In this document: one piece after another, positions 23,325 to 36,290 of the stretch
How positions within the stretch are numbered: the first letter of the stretch is position 1
Layout of the letters: the number at the start of each line of letters is the position of its first letter
Assembly (NCBI GenBank): GCA_947034885.2
Contig: OX344757.2
Coordinates: forward strand, 21,198,001 to 21,262,000
Direction of reading: 5' to 3'
From: Thuidium tamariscinum
Taxonomy: Eukaryota > Streptophyta > Bryopsida > Hypnales > Thuidiaceae
Length of the DNA: 64,000 nucleotides
Position numbers and translations under genes: made by a program
The notes under the pieces: model-generated
The model's database searches: none
Told to the model about the DNA's origin: nothing
What the model saw: only the letters and a program-made list of their open reading frames with translations

Positions 23325-24901
23325 CTACTCCTGTTCCATGCGAACCTCGTACCACTGGAGGGATCCCTGACCATCTCCGAGGTCAAGCTCGCATACAGCA
23401 TTCACCAAAAATTGTACTGCTTCATCTACGTTCTTATATTTGGTCAAGTCTAAAGGGGGCTTCTCTCCAGGCCATTCTTGCAACCAATTCTGTCACGAAA
23501 ATGAACAAAAGAATCATATCAAAAACATCAAAAGATGGGGGACAGCAGTATAGGATTTTACAAGATATGAAAAGCGACAGTCTTCTCTGAAATATACTAA
23601 ATATATGAGACATATGATGACCTTAATGTATATGTAAAAAGCAAAGATCAAAGAGATAAACCCTAAGAAATCCTATTCTCATTAAAAAAGAAAGTATCAG
23701 ACCCTAAGCAGGATGGATTACAACGACCAAGCAGCTTTTTCAGTCTTATCTCACATCCTATTCGCCCCACTCTGTAAGATTCTTGATATATGAGAGTTTT
23801 CAAAGCGCACCAAGACGCCAGGATTCGTCCCCCTCTACAGGACAAAATAGCGATGAAATGCATAACTACTGCAATGGTGCACACCGGTGTGACTAGGTAC
23901 CTTAAGTTTTTCTTGCAGCTCTTCAGCTGTGACGAACTGCTCGTCTTCGCCAGGCTCCAACAACACGTAAGTTTCTGCATCTCCGTACATTGTACTCCGA
24001 CCAGACCGTCCGTGTGCCACAATCTGCATACATCGTCATATTCTTTAAATGGCAAAGTTTCAAGACATTGGCACTTCTTAAGAAATATGCCAGTCAAAAA
24101 TGAATCCTAATTTAAAGAGTCTGTGCATGTCTTGAATGTCCCAAACTTGACCAATGAAGGACGTCATTTTCACAAAAGTGACCATATGCATAGACAAGAT
24201 GACCTCCAAGAACTGATGTAAGGACGAGATTCACAGCACGCCTCAATTCAGCACGAATGGAATACAAAAACCCAGTGGTAATACGGATTGGCATGGCAAC
24301 AAACCTGGGATCCCCTTCCGTTGAATGCGGCATCTCGAGGAGCAACAGCTACGCTATTTATTCTTGGACTTCCCGTCAAATTGTGCGCAATTTCCACTTT
24401 CCCCTTGACTGCTCTACAGGCACTTCCCCTCCAAGCCACTGCCTGCACGGCGCAGACACTGATAAGCTTCTTTCTCTTACTAATCAAAATTCGGCAATTC
24501 CCCTTTCTCTCAGTAAAGGTCCAGTAGGATCAACAAGAGGCAAAAGCGTTGTAACCCCATCTTCTTAAAATTTTGCCAATTTAAGGCAGCACGAAGACGA
24601 GTCTCCAATCACCAAGCCTAATGATCCATTTTCAACGCTGAGAAAGCATTAACCACCACCTTAGGATGCGTGAATAGCTTGCTGCGTTGGACGAGTTCGT
24701 GAAGAACGGGAGTGACAAGTACTGTCCAATGATGGAATTCACCACTCTGAAGTCCAGTACTACTTGACACAAAACCTGAATTGCGAAAGCCAAGCAGAAG
24801 AAAGAAAGAACCTGCACTACGGAGGGGAGCGGAGAAGGAGTAATGGCTATGGTGAGGGAGGATGGCATCGCTTGTCGAGAGTTTAGGCCTTGAACCGCCA
24901 T
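23325..24901 (-). CDS. CRR7: CHLORORESPIRATORY REDUCTION 7, chloroplast NDH complex factor
   Basis: CRR7 is a small nuclear-encoded stromal protein needed to build and keep the chloroplast NAD(P)H dehydrogenase-like (NDH) complex, which supports cyclic electron flow around photosystem I. Four exons on the minus strand, all phase 0 with GT-AG borders, are 24901-24812, 24442-24305, 24023-23901 and 23489-23325, giving 171 aa. The first two exons form a Ser/Ala/Arg-bearing transit-peptide-like leader. The conserved part has AETYVLLEPG, EQFVTAEELQEKLK, NWLQEWPGEKPPLDL and the C-terminal GSLQWYEVRME. Identification rests on recalled resemblance to Arabidopsis CRR7, which is slightly shorter. Its promoter and first exon are duplicated at 40208-40670. 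Confidence 0.92.
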
Positions 24902-25106
24902 TGCCGTGATCTTTTGAGGCAGGAGCGCTCAGATAGTAACAACAAAAATTCCTGAGCCCCGGGTGCCGCACTCTACTTCAGGCAAGCCGAGACAGACTCC
25001 ATCGACAACAGCAACGTCGTCTTCGAAATATGATACTGGCAAGCAACAAAGAAAGCGACGGCTATGGCGGAAGGCGTCGTCTCCAATTCGGAACTCGTGG
25101 TTTTCT

Positions 25107-25164
25107 GTATAGCGAGACGCCTTCACACGAGGGCTTCCCGTCGTGTGAGGGCGTCCCACTATAC
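25107..25164. repeat. Hairpin in the CRR7 upstream region
   Basis: GTATAG...AGACGCC.TCACACGAG pairs with CTCGTGTGA.GGCGT...CTATAC around a short loop. The same hairpin, with changes, ends the duplicated block at 40208-40670. It lies exactly at the outer border of the duplication. Confidence 0.7.
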
Positions 25165-26195
25165 GTCAACGAGAGAGTGCGTCCGTCCGTCATGATCTAG
25201 CGACATAAAGGGAGGGTGTCAGAGCTACTGGTCTGGAGAAGAAGCTGAGTTCAGTGTCACGTTCACGGTCCAATACGAAGAGACGAATACTTCGGAGAAA
25301 GAAGAAATTACGAGGAGACTAGTACTTCGGAGAAAGAAGAATAGCTATGTGGCCAATGTGGACATAAACTGCAAACCACAGAGCTGGAATCGAGAGGTCT
25401 GACACCTGCTAAGCATCATCGATCGATTCTCCGTGTTCAACATTTCTCCGAGTCTCAGGTCTAAATTTCATTGCAGATGGTGGTCTCGACTTCGGACGTA
25501 ATGGCAATTCAGCATGTGAAGCTTCACCTCCGCTGAGGAATACTGTAGATTTCTGTCTCCGTACTCAAAATAGTTTGAGGACAAAATAATATAATGATAA
25601 ACAAAATTAACCTTAGACGTCCAGCTCATCTCCAGATTTGACGATTTCGGAAAAATCATTATGAAGTACCACTTGGAAGATTATTTTGGAATTGAGATGC
25701 AAACAAAATGAAAGTCGTAGAGTTTGATTTTTAGATACAATTAGATTCATCAATGCTATCACCAATACTTTTCTATAAATTTTGAAAGGGAAAATTCAAA
25801 ATTCCTTCTAAATTTGATTACAAGCTAAATATTGCTATTTTTTGAGAAAATTTTGTTGGAATGGATTTGAAATGATTTTCGGAAATTTTTGTGTTCTTTG
25901 ATTCTGCAAACCCATTTTTACAATTTCAAGTTTGAATTAGAATCAATGCAATTTTGGCTTGGTCAATTTCTTGACATGCTTTGACATTTGTAATATTAGA
26001 AAAATATGTGATCTACTATCACAAAATCCAATCCTTGGATAGAACAACTTCATAAGTATCTCTAAAAATTAGGATGACTTTCATCCAAGGGATATTGGAT
26101 GATTGCAAAAAAGGGTAACCGATTTCCTAGTCACAATTGAAACTATTTTCTTGTTTTTTGCTATTACTTTTGAAGTACAATTCAAATGAACAGTA
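25165..26195. other. CRR7 distal upstream region and AT-rich spacer
   Basis: About 500 bp of mixed composition include a short repeat (TACTTCGGAGAAAGAAGAA twice, near 25287 and 25322). AT-rich DNA follows. No gene is recognisable. Confidence 0.5.
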
Positions 26196-26199
26196 AATT

Positions 26200-26890
26200 T
26201 TTATTGAACATTTATAACTTATATATTATGTATAATATATATATTATCAACATAAATTTGATCTTATTCAAAAATTTCATGTTAAATAGACAAATTTTCA
26301 GCCCTTGGGAAGGTGGCAAAGTTGACAATAGTGAAAATTTTCTCACAACTACACATGTTGGGAGATTTTGTATATCTTTTTCTTGGTAATTCATTTGAAC
26401 TTGAAATTTGTAGCACATATTATCAACATAGAGATGACTTCACCTAAAACAATTCATGGTAAGAAACCAAATTTTCAGCCCTTGGGAGGGTGTCAAAGTT
26501 GGCAATTGTGAAAATTTTCTCAAAACTACACCTATTGAGAGATTTCAAATATCTTCTTAAAAAAAAAATTTACCTTGAAATTTTTTATACATATTAAAAA
26601 CATAGAGATTGTTTCATGACAAAAACTTCATGGCAAAAGAAAAAAAAACTCAATCCTTAGGAAGGTGTCAAAGTTGAAAGTAGTGAAATGTTTCTCATCA
26701 CTACCCATGTTGGTAGATTTTGAATAACTTTTTTTGGTGAATTTTTTGGCCTTGAAATTTGGCACACATATAATTAATTTAAAGATGATGTTGTGGTAAA
26801 AATTTCGTGGTAAAATACCAATTTTTGAGCTCTCGGGAGGCTTTCAAAGTTGGCAATATTGAAATTTTTCTCATGGCGAATTCGAAAACG
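26200..26890. repeat. Four diverged tandem units of about 176 bp
   Basis: A landmark such as CAGCCCTTGGGA(A/G)GGTG recurs near 26299, 26476, 26651 and 26827, with spacings of 175-177 bp. The surrounding context is shared (GTCAAAGTTG, GTGAAAATTTTCTCA, CTACACATGTTGGGAGATTT). The units have clearly diverged, so the array is old. The period is nucleosome-sized, like many plant satellites. Confidence 0.85.
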
Positions 26891-27462
26891 ACATTTTGAT
26901 CCCACTATATACTTCTACACCATTGGCAAGGTTCTCCTAGAGGAGGTGAGGTTTTCTTCATCTTGACCATTACGTGGGCAAAGTTTGCAAAGAATGTAGT
27001 CTTGATGCAATTCTTGACCACCAATACATGAGTGGTCTTCTATTTTGGTCAATTGATATAAAATTGTTCTATCACAAATACACCCTTTTTGAAAACAAGA
27101 TATTAGCAACTCAATTAAAATGCATGTTTTGCGTTCATCTATCATTTTGAAATTTAGACAATTTTAGGTGCAATTAGCCAATTACCTTGGTCTCATTTTG
27201 AGAGAAATTTGTAATTACTTCATTTGGTAATCTAACACTAGAGTGAATCCTATATTTTTTTATTTAAGAGATTTGAAGTTGTGTAGCTTTTCACTAAAAA
27301 TGATCTAATGTTAAAATAATGTTAGTAGCCAAGTTAGCCCCATGTTTTGTTGTTTGTGACTTCTTTTCACTCATTCCATGTTTTATTGCTATTTCAAATA
27401 ATGATTTACAATGGATTTCGTAGTACTATGAGCAACTACACCATTTGCAGCTAAAGATTGCC
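26891..27462. other. AT-rich spacer
   Basis: Nothing recognisable as a gene or complete element. Confidence 0.5.
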
Positions 27463-27890
27463 TTAACTCCTAAAGGACCAAACTGCGTTTTTTGGCAACA
27501 TAGCAATTTTGGATAGCTCATTACAGATGGAGTTTTTCTTCTTCTTGTTTGAAATTTTTCACAAAACATGTGTTTGAGGAGTATCTTTAAGGCCCAAAAT
27601 TTTTCATAACTTTTGACTTCATGGTTAGAAAGTTATTGCATGATATGTGATTTTCTCTATTTGGCGGGTAGCTTGGGCAGATCAAAAAACTTCTTCAAAA
27701 AACATTTTTTTAAGGAGTAAAATTTTGAAACTAGTTCTTTAGATTTATATAGACATATAAAGCTTTGAATCATGCCAATTGGATTAATGAGATGAAAATT
27801 ATGAGGAAACTTTAGTTTGTGGGCAGTTTGTAGGAAGCTAAGGAATGTCTACTCTAAAATAAACTTTAAATTCTTTTATTTAATTCAAAT
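27463..27890 (+). mobile_element. Partial piggyBac-like TTAA element
   Basis: TTAA at 27463-27466 is followed by CTCCTAAAGGACCA, one base from the end of the intact copies. Internal similarity to both the window-edge copy (reverse orientation) and the 31020 copy is clear, for example GATTCATTCC-like and GGATTAATGAG blocks. A matching right end followed by TTAA was not found downstream, so its true end is unknown. Confidence 0.65.
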
Positions 27891-29607
27891 TTTAATATCT
27901 TAAAAAAAACAAAAAAAACATAAGGTGTAGATTGTTTATTACAACATTACAACAATTGAGATTTACATTTTTTGATTCAATAAATTAATTGTTAACAATT
28001 TAGTATTTTGAATCATTCTCTACTTCTTTCAACTTACTATTTTTTTTGTACATGTTGTACGATTTCAAATGATTTGAAAATTTTCAAGCATGAGTCCGTA
28101 AGTGTAAATCTACATTCTAGGAATAAATGATGTGCATTTGGAAACCAATATCACAGTTGAGAAGTCTATCATGTGCAAACTTTTGGATACACATACAAGA
28201 TCGGTTTAGTACTGAATACTATTCTATAGAATAACAACACAAATTACAAATTTTGGTTTTGACGACCAAACCTTATTATTTACTACAAACTAGATACCCA
28301 ATCGAGGGCCGGAAGGTCAAAGTGGTCTTTGTACATGATCCTCTCCTTTCAAATAAATTTGGACTTTAAGATCATAGAGATCTACAACTGTCGAATATGC
28401 CAGGGAGAATAGGATATATGACTCTAGACCTTTCTCCTAACCATGTGACAATATTATAAAAGAAACAAACAAGGTTATAAAACAAGAGTACATTGGCAAA
28501 TTCTATGCCACTTATGTACAAGAATGTAAGAAAAAATTTCAATAGATAAGAAATTGGTTATGAAACCTGAAGCATGGACCTTTTTCCCAACTGCTTTATC
28601 TCACTATCCATCTGCCTAATCAACATCAAGATGAACATCTTATAGTGGCAAATGAAGGACCAAATTGGATGGCCGAAAGAGGCCAGAGTATTTCCTTTGA
28701 TGAAGAAGTGGTTGTACTAGGCAAGCTCGTAGCCAAAAAGAGCAGCACAAAACAACAACCACCATTTGATCACAATCACAGCTATTAAAAACAAGGTTGC
28801 GCATCCAATTGCATAGAAATGCCATCTCTGTGTTGGGATGATTGCAAGAAACACTTGTCCTATTTTTTGTCCCCTTGACTTTTAAGTAGTTTTTTGTACA
28901 TAACTTTGCATGTTTTGTTCTTTTAGCTTGAAATTTGGAATGAAGGTGCATACAAAAGTTTTAGATGTTGAAATTTTTTTTCAAAGTTTTCAAAATTATT
29001 TTATTATTCTTAACCTGCCCCCAATTGGATGCCTACTTTGGCCATTTTAGGGGGATTTAGTCTTGTTTTTGATCCAAAAATTCGAATTTGAAGCCAAAAA
29101 TTCGACAAGTTGGAGGTCTTTAAACATTATAAGGATTGATGATGAATTTTTATGAAATTAACAACATGTCTATTGTACACATGGGGTCAAAGTGACCTTC
29201 CTAGGTACAAAGGCTATAAAGACGAGAAAAGATTTCTAGAGGAATTTTTTTATTGCAATGTAAGTACAATCTTGTCTAGAAAAAATGGATTAAAAAAAAA
29301 AATTAATTGTTTTTTTGAATTACTAAAAATGAAAAGGTTGACAAACCTTTTTTTTAACTATTTTTGCTACATGTGGCCTCTGTAGTACTTTGTAGTAGTC
29401 TACAATACTACATAGTACTAACAAACAATCTAGATCCGTAGGTGCCTTGATTTGACAGTTTAGATTTGCAGACACAATGTTGATGTGCAATATTGATAGT
29501 ATTGTATAGTATAGCCAATCTTGTAGCCAAAAACTACTTTTTTGAAACAAAAGCGTGAAGTATTTCTTGCAATCACTTGTTGATGCTTTGGAATGTTGGT
29601 TGACATA
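27891..29607. other. AT-rich intergenic DNA
   Basis: No gene is supported. The minus-strand ORF at 28640-28951 has no recognisable domain. One transposon end lies at 28835. Confidence 0.5.
28835..28900 (+). mobile_element. Single end of the GGGTC-TTGCAAG element family
   Basis: GGGATGATTGCAAGAAACAC followed by TTGTCCTATTT matches the left end of the element at 45545-46276. No inverse end is visible downstream, so this is a partial or decayed copy. Confidence 0.55.
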
Positions 29608-29839
29608 TGTGGGTGCTTTATTCCCACCCTTGGAATTAAGCGAATGCAACTAGGCTCTAACTAAGTTCTATATCCTATAGGTGTCTAAATGTCAATCCAT
29701 TGTGCCTTCCAAGCAATGAATCTTTTTCCTATCCTACCTACTTTGCTATTCAAGTTGATTCTACCTCAAGTATTCTTCCTTTCTTACTTAAGTGTTTTAG
29801 TTCTTTCTATTTTTCTTCCAATTGATCGCCCCTCCCTAT

Positions 29840-30320
29840 TCTAACTTGCGGATTTGTCTCTCTACTCTATGTGTATATATCCCTTCTTCTACTCTAGTTG
29901 TATGTCTTTGGTCCCTCTACTCTACGTGTATGTATTTCTTCCTCTACTCTATTTTAGATATTTTGTCCCTCTATTCTACTCTATGTATTAATCCCTCTAC
30001 TCTACTTGTATGCATTCCATCCTTCTATTCTATGTGTATGTATTTCTTCCTCTACTCTATTTTAGGTATTTTGTCACTCTAATCTATTCTATGTATTAAT
30101 CCCTCTACTCTAGTGTAGGTATTTCATCCCTATACTCTATTCTATATATTAATCCCTCTATTCTATTTGTATGTATTCATTATTCTACTCTACTTCTACA
30201 TTTTTGTTTTTCTAGTCTACCTCTCCATATTTGGTTCCTCTAATCTACCTCTACGTGTTTGTTCCTCCAATCTATTCTATGTTTGTTCCTCTAGTCTATT
30301 CTAGGTTTGCTAATCACTGG
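29840..30320 (+). repeat. Pyrimidine-rich short tandem repeats in the outer LTR
   Basis: Diverged units built on CCTCTACTCTATGTGTATG follow each other. A reverse-complement counterpart (AGTAGAATAACTATAGAA type) occupies about 37200-37720 in the inner LTR, which shows that the array is a fixed part of this LTR family. Confidence 0.75.
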
Positions 30321-31019
30321 CTTCGAATCATAATTAGGCCACTAGTCCCTTCCTTCTAAGTCGCTCCTAATTGCATAAGCCACTTAAATCAAACAAACAA
30401 GCTAGACTTAGGGACCTACCTCCAATACGTGTGTGGAGGCATCCTCCGGGTCTTCTTTATTCGACGCCATATCCATGCTCCTCTTTTGTTGAATTAGCTG
30501 TTTCCTAATCCCTACTCTATTACCTAACTATTTCCTCTAATTGGTTGGCTTTGGTCCTAATTCCTCAACTATTCCTACACTATTCACTCTAATTGTTGGC
30601 TTTTTTCTAATTCCTCAACTACCCCTACACTATTCCCTCTAATCGTTTGGTTTTTTTCTAATTCCTAAACTATCCCCCCTTCTAATGCTAATGTTGATTT
30701 CCAATTATTCTTTTTCCTTGGTTCCCCCTAGCCCCCTGGACTTCTAATTGACAGCCCGACCCCTAGCCCGATTAATAACCTAACACTTGGATCCAATTAA
30801 TAGCCCTAATATCCGGGCTCCAATTAACAACCAACACCTAGACTCTGATTAATAGCGCCGATACTCGGTTGGGTTGGGCTTCAGCTAGACTAAAGCCCCA
30901 ACTAGACTGAGGCTCACGGCTTGGCTGGGGCTCCGCCTGGCCTAAGGCTCATGGCCTGGACTTGGGTGGTCAAGGCTAAATATACTAGTTTAATTCATAA
31001 ATAATCATGCAAGGCTAAG

Positions 31020-31950
31020 TTAACCCCTAAAGGACCAAGAGTCCCCTCGGGGGACTTTGGGATTTCGGGCAGGTACTTGTGACTTCAATTTTTGATGAAT
31101 TTTCTTGAAATTTTTACATAAGATATAAAAACTGATTAGCTCCGTGGAAATATAATTTTTTTTTCAATTGGTGACCGGGAGCAAAAGTTATGCCATTTTA
31201 AGCATAATTTTCATGTAGCCGGGCAGAAAAAAAAATCTACAAAAACTTAAAAATTAAAAAATTAATTTTTTTCCCTTATATGTCTTATTTTTGTCTATGG
31301 GTGAAGCTTTGATTCATTCCATTTGGATTAGTGATGTGGAAGTTATGAACAATCTTATTTTTCGGGCAATCTAAACATCTTCTCGAAAAAATAACTTATA
31401 GGATTCATTTGTGAATGCAATTTTTACAATTTTTCCAAAAAAATTGTTGGAAAAGGTTGGTTTTGTTTGCTAAAACAATCTCACTATTGGGATTATTGTG
31501 TTTCAATCCCATCTATAAGATATTTGCAATTTAAATTTTCTTTCAATCTTGGACCTTCATCTATTTAACAATTTTTTAAAGAATGAAAAAAAAGTCTTCT
31601 TTTGGGGGATTTTTTTTCCTAAGGTCTCAGCTCAATCCTTCAATAGAAAAAAATTTTAATTCAAGGTCTATAGTGCAAAATACTTCCACAAATGGAGGAC
31701 AAAGTCGTATGAAGTTGCATATCAAAGTTTAAAAAAACCTTGTTTTCCAATTTTGAATACTCATATCTTCTAATCTATGCAGTCAAACTTCATGAAATTT
31801 TCACCACATGATCTTAGATAAGTAAAGTACAAGATCCTACAGTTAGATTCTAAAATTTTACTTTTTTTTGTTTTCATGGATGAATGGAGCAAAAATGGCA
31901 GTTTTGAGTGGTTTTTGGCTAAAAAATGGCCATGGTCCTTTAGGGGTTAA
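31020..31950 (+). mobile_element. piggyBac-like TTAA non-autonomous element, complete
   Basis: TTAA (31020-31023) is followed by CCCCTAAAGGACCA. The right end is TGGTCCTTTAGGGG followed by TTAA (31947-31950), so the terminal inverted repeats are 14 bp and perfect. Exact TTAA targets and ends starting CCC are hallmarks of the piggyBac superfamily. A small hairpin, GTCCCCTCGGGGGAC, lies next to the left end. No transposase ORF is present. It sits inside the outer LTR. Confidence 0.85.
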
Positions 31951-34900
31951 ATATATGGTCATAACACCTATCTACCTCAAGGGACTAATTAGCACTAGTT
32001 TATTGGAGGCTAAACGTCGAATTAGTTTCCAAATGTGTTAAAAACTAAACATTGAGACTAGCTCAAGGAGGTTTGCTTTTAACACCCCACTAAGACTTTA
32101 GAGGTTCAAAACTTTACCATGGAAATGGTGATTTTGACACTTGACTAAGACTTTTAGTTTTCTAAGGACCTAGGAAAGCCAAAGCTTCACCATCCCGCAT
32201 GGGACTCCTATAATTCCGTAAACAAGGGAAGAGAGGGAAAAGAAGGTTACACAAAAAAAAAACATACTCTCATAAGTCATCTCCCAAGTGGCCCTCAATT
32301 CCTCACAACCTCTCCTACAATAACATTCAATGACCCACAAAGTACTACACAAGCTTGAGGGGGTTGTGAGCCTCCGATTCATCACCAGGGACTCACAAGT
32401 TCTTTTTTTGAGATTCCTATACAATCCAAGGCACAGTTAGGCCCATAGAACCCCATAAAAGAGGATAAAATCAGTATTAGCATCCTACATGCCAATACAC
32501 CATTTGATCTATAAAGGGATTTAGGGTAGTTTGTATTCCCAAAGGGTCTTGCTTTGGTCAAGCAGATGACAATCTGAGAGTAATGTGGGATTTAGGGTAA
32601 GAAGCCTAAAAAGGGCCTTGCTGGGTTAGGAAGTGCCCATAGAGGAATCTAAGAGCAGATTCTCCACTCCCCATAGCATCGAAAAGAATACGAGGTAGAA
32701 TACTAACCTTGAATTGTAGGTACCATGCATTTCCCTAATTTATGACGCGCACAGTGGGGATGTGAGTCTACATCTACTTGGAGGGATCCCATGAGAGGTC
32801 TCCTCCAAAGTTTGGGAATTTTTCAAAGCATTATAGATATTTTCCTAGGCGGTCAACCGCAACAATCTTTGGGTGGAAATCATAAGAATATCCCAAGGTG
32901 CGATAAAATTCTACTAAAAATCAAGCTAGTCGGTCTCACACCAACAGAGCACTCCCCCAAGTTTCAAGAAATATTGATAGGCAAAAGACCTTGAAACGGT
33001 GACCTCTCTCAACAATTGGCAATTTAAATGACGGTATTGAAAGTTGACCAGAGTATCGGGAGCATATGGCATCGTATCGAGGCCTAATTTAGATCTATTC
33101 CTACCCGCCCCCCTTCTATCCACTTAAGAGCTTGGTGAAGGTATGGGGTCCAAAAAAGTCAAACTCCAAAAGTTGGGTATTTATCCCAACTTTGATCCCA
33201 GCCTACACTAGGTTCCGTGGAGATTTAGGGCATATTTTGAAGTTTAAGGGGTTCCTCTAGGTTAATTATGGACTTCCGGATCCAACGGCGCAGTCCGTTT
33301 ACAAATCGAAGTCAAACTCCAAAAGTTAGAGTTTTGGGACAACACATGGTGGAAGAAATGGGGTTTAAGGCCCCTAATGAGAATTTAGGGGATTTGAGCC
33401 CCAATGGCCGTGGGAACGTGTAGGAAACTTGTGGGGAGTTTTGGGCACATGTGGGAGCAAGTATAACCTCAAAAAGAAAGTGGAGGAAGATCCAAGTGCT
33501 TGGTGTAAGTAATTTGAATTTGAAATAGAAAGTAGGTGGGAACGCATGGGAACTGATCACTTCCATGTGGGAACTTGTAGATTTGGGGAAGGTAAAAGTA
33601 GGTAGATTGCAATTTCTTGTAATGATTATGTGAGATTTGAATTCTAAATTCAAATTACAAAGATCTTAAGTGGATAGTTAGATTTGGGGAAAGGTCACAT
33701 GTATAGCCCATCTTATTTCCCTTATCTAGTTTTTTTAGTAGATTAAGGGGGGGGGTGCTCCCTTTTGAGTATAAAAGGGGCGGCATTCTCCTTTCATTCT
33801 CTCTCTTTCTCACTCCTTACAAATTGGGGGGAATACTATTGGACCCGGATCATGCCAGATTTTCTTTAGTTTATTATGCCAAAGAAGCCTTTGATAGTTT
33901 TTGAGGGGTTTTTACACCCTAGGCACTTGTAATTTGCACCTTGGAGACTTGAGACCCCCCTAAGTTAGTGTGGTATTTATACAACTTGATAATTGAGCAA
34001 CTTTGTGTATGGTGGAGTCATTAAGTGTTGTTGTAGGAGAGACTTGGGATAAACCGCAGGATTAACTAGTGAGGTGACTTATGAGTGTATACTGCTCTTT
34101 GTGCAATTTTCTCCTTTCCCCCCTTTTTCCTCTCTTGTTCATGAAGTTATAGTAGTCCCAAGAAGGACGGCGAAGCCTTGGCTTCCTTAGCTTGTTAGGG
34201 ACCCAAAAGTCTTAGTCATATGTCAAAATCCTCACCCTCATGGCGAAGTTTTGAACCCCCTAAGTCTTAGCGGGATGTCAAAAGCAATTTTCCTTGAGTT
34301 AATAATAACATTTAATTTCCAACACATTGAAAATTAATCCAACGTTTAGCTTCCAACAACCTAGTACTAGTTGTCTCCTAGATTAGGACAATCAAGACTA
34401 AGACCAAGCCTTTGTTTTAAACACCCTTGCAACTCATTAAGAGTTGAATTTAGAGTGTCCAGTTCAAAAGCCAGAGCTCCAGCTCAAAAGCAAAGCCTCA
34501 ATGCAAGCGCTGCACCTCCCAAAGGGCTGGGAACCGCCCGAGTATCGGGTGCCGTAGTATTAGGGGCCGTAGAGTCGGAGGCTGCCGGGGGTGGGGTTTA
34601 CTCAGATTTAGGGGCCATAGGGGTTCGAGGTCCGCCTTGGGATCTAGGGACCCCGGGGGGTGCACTCCCCATTTTTTAAATGTGAGCGTGCGAACAAATG
34701 AAGGGTATTTTTAATTGGAGCAACCTAAATTTTTGACAATTATTGAAAATAAATTAGCATGTCCATAAAGGACAACTAGCCATTGTAAAAAAAGAAGGGT
34801 ACCTTATATTAGTAGATTTTTTTTTCTATTTTTTTCTAAGGTAGCCCCCCTCCAAATCCCCTTCAAAAATCTAAACTTTTTAGGACTATACTTAAGAGAG

Positions 34901-35190
34901 TATAAATTGGTTTTAGGATACCAAGGTGGAATCCCATGTATGACAGTGGTTTACAAGAATAACTGAGGGTACGTGCAGACCAATCAATAAGGAGCAATAA
35001 CGATGAATTATGTACAGGAGCTATTGTAGTCAACGCAGCAAGACTGGAGGTTGATGAAGGTTGGTTCCGATGCTGTGCTTCAGACTTCCGTAAGGTAGGA
35101 GATATATCTTGCTACAATGGCGTTCTTGATGTGGCGTCACAGAGTTAAGATATACCGGAGCCGGTTCTTGTTTGCCGGGCTGCTTAAAGC

Positions 35191-35290
35191 ATATACTTTG
35201 TTATTGCGTTATTGCGTTATTGTTATTGCGTATACTTTGTTATTGTGTTGTTGTTATTGTATATACTTTGTTATTGCGTTATTGCGTATT
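35191..35290 (+). repeat. TTATTGCG-type microsatellite/minisatellite
   Basis: Alternating ATATACTTTGTTATTGCG and short GTTATTGCG units fill about 100 bp. Confidence 0.85.
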
Positions 35291-35639
35291 GTGAATATTA
35301 TATTGAGATAAATTCAAAACAAGCTGTAAGCTTCGATTTCCTTGAGGATTGAAGATCCATAAAATGCACTTCTAGGTCTAAATCCACTTTTGAATCTACA
35401 TCCAAACATTGAAAAACTATTCGTTCTAAATTTTTTTAATATTGAGTTAAGAAATTAATCCAACAAGTAATTTCTTAAAAACAATCACATCATAATTTGC
35501 TCCAAAACAAGATGCTCCTTAAGCTACATCACTAATCCAAATGGAATGAATGAAAGCTATGTTGAAAAAAAAATCTTTAAAGAGACTAATAAATTAATCA
35601 TTCAAATATTAGAAGTTGTAAAAATTTAATTCAAAATAA

Positions 35640-36290
35640 AAAGTTAAACATAGAAAGTGTGCTTGAGGTGTGTTTGACGTAGACCTCAAGTACACCTCAA
35701 GTACACTTTTATATTTTACATTAAATTTAGTTTAAGGTACAAAAAGAAACAACCTATTGAAGTAGACTTTAGATCAATAAAAAAGTAAACGAATGTGTTG
35801 AAGTAGGCTAGAGGTAATGTAAAAGAATGTTCAAGTACAGAAAAAGATTAAGTTGAGGTAAAGTACAAAAATTTATTGAAGTAAAATTGAAGCAAAGTAA
35901 AATTGTGTATTGACGTATACATGAGATGCACCTAAAGTACACTTTTTTTATTTTGACATAGAAGTTCATTTATAAAAATAAAAAATAAATGTATTGCCAT
36001 GTGCTTGAGGTGTGCTTGAGGTGTGCTTGAGGTGATCCCAAGCACACCTCAAGCACAATTTCATAAAAGTAAAAGAATAAGAAATTTAATTCCAAATTCA
36101 ATGGGAACTAAATTCTTGTGCTTGAGGTGACCTCAAACACACCTCAAGCACAATTTGATAAAAATAAAAGAATAAGAAATTTAATTCCAAGTTGAATGGG
36201 AAATAATTTCTTGTGCTTGAGGTGTGCTTGAGGTGTGCTTGAGGTCACCTCAAGCACACCTCAAGCACAATTTCATAAAAGTAAAAGAAA
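35640..36290. repeat. Array of palindromic GTGCTTGAG repeats
   Basis: GTGCTTGAGGT units are followed by their complements (ACCTCAAGCAC) as dyads near 35650-35705, 35998-36057, 36115-36153 and 36211-36270. They are separated by a shared spacer with AAAAGAATAAGAAATTTAAT. The last dyad has 25-bp perfectly complementary arms (36211-36235 and 36246-36270) around a 10-bp centre. The last three dyads repeat at about 95-120 bp. Confidence 0.85.

Noticed and set aside
28640-28951. 103-aa minus-strand ORF as a gene
   Set aside because: It has no domain, it overlaps a transposon end, and its base composition is like the spacer.
31985-34370. A single DNA transposon with long terminal inverted repeats
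   Set aside because: The inverted repeats are explained by two LTRs of one family in opposite orientation. The 5-bp duplications at 32360/37974 and 29603/39773 fit nesting and not a 2.4-kb unit.
35998-36275. CRISPR-like repeat array
   Set aside because: The repeats are palindromic, variable in spacing and lie inside a plant LTR. There are no unique spacers of constant length.
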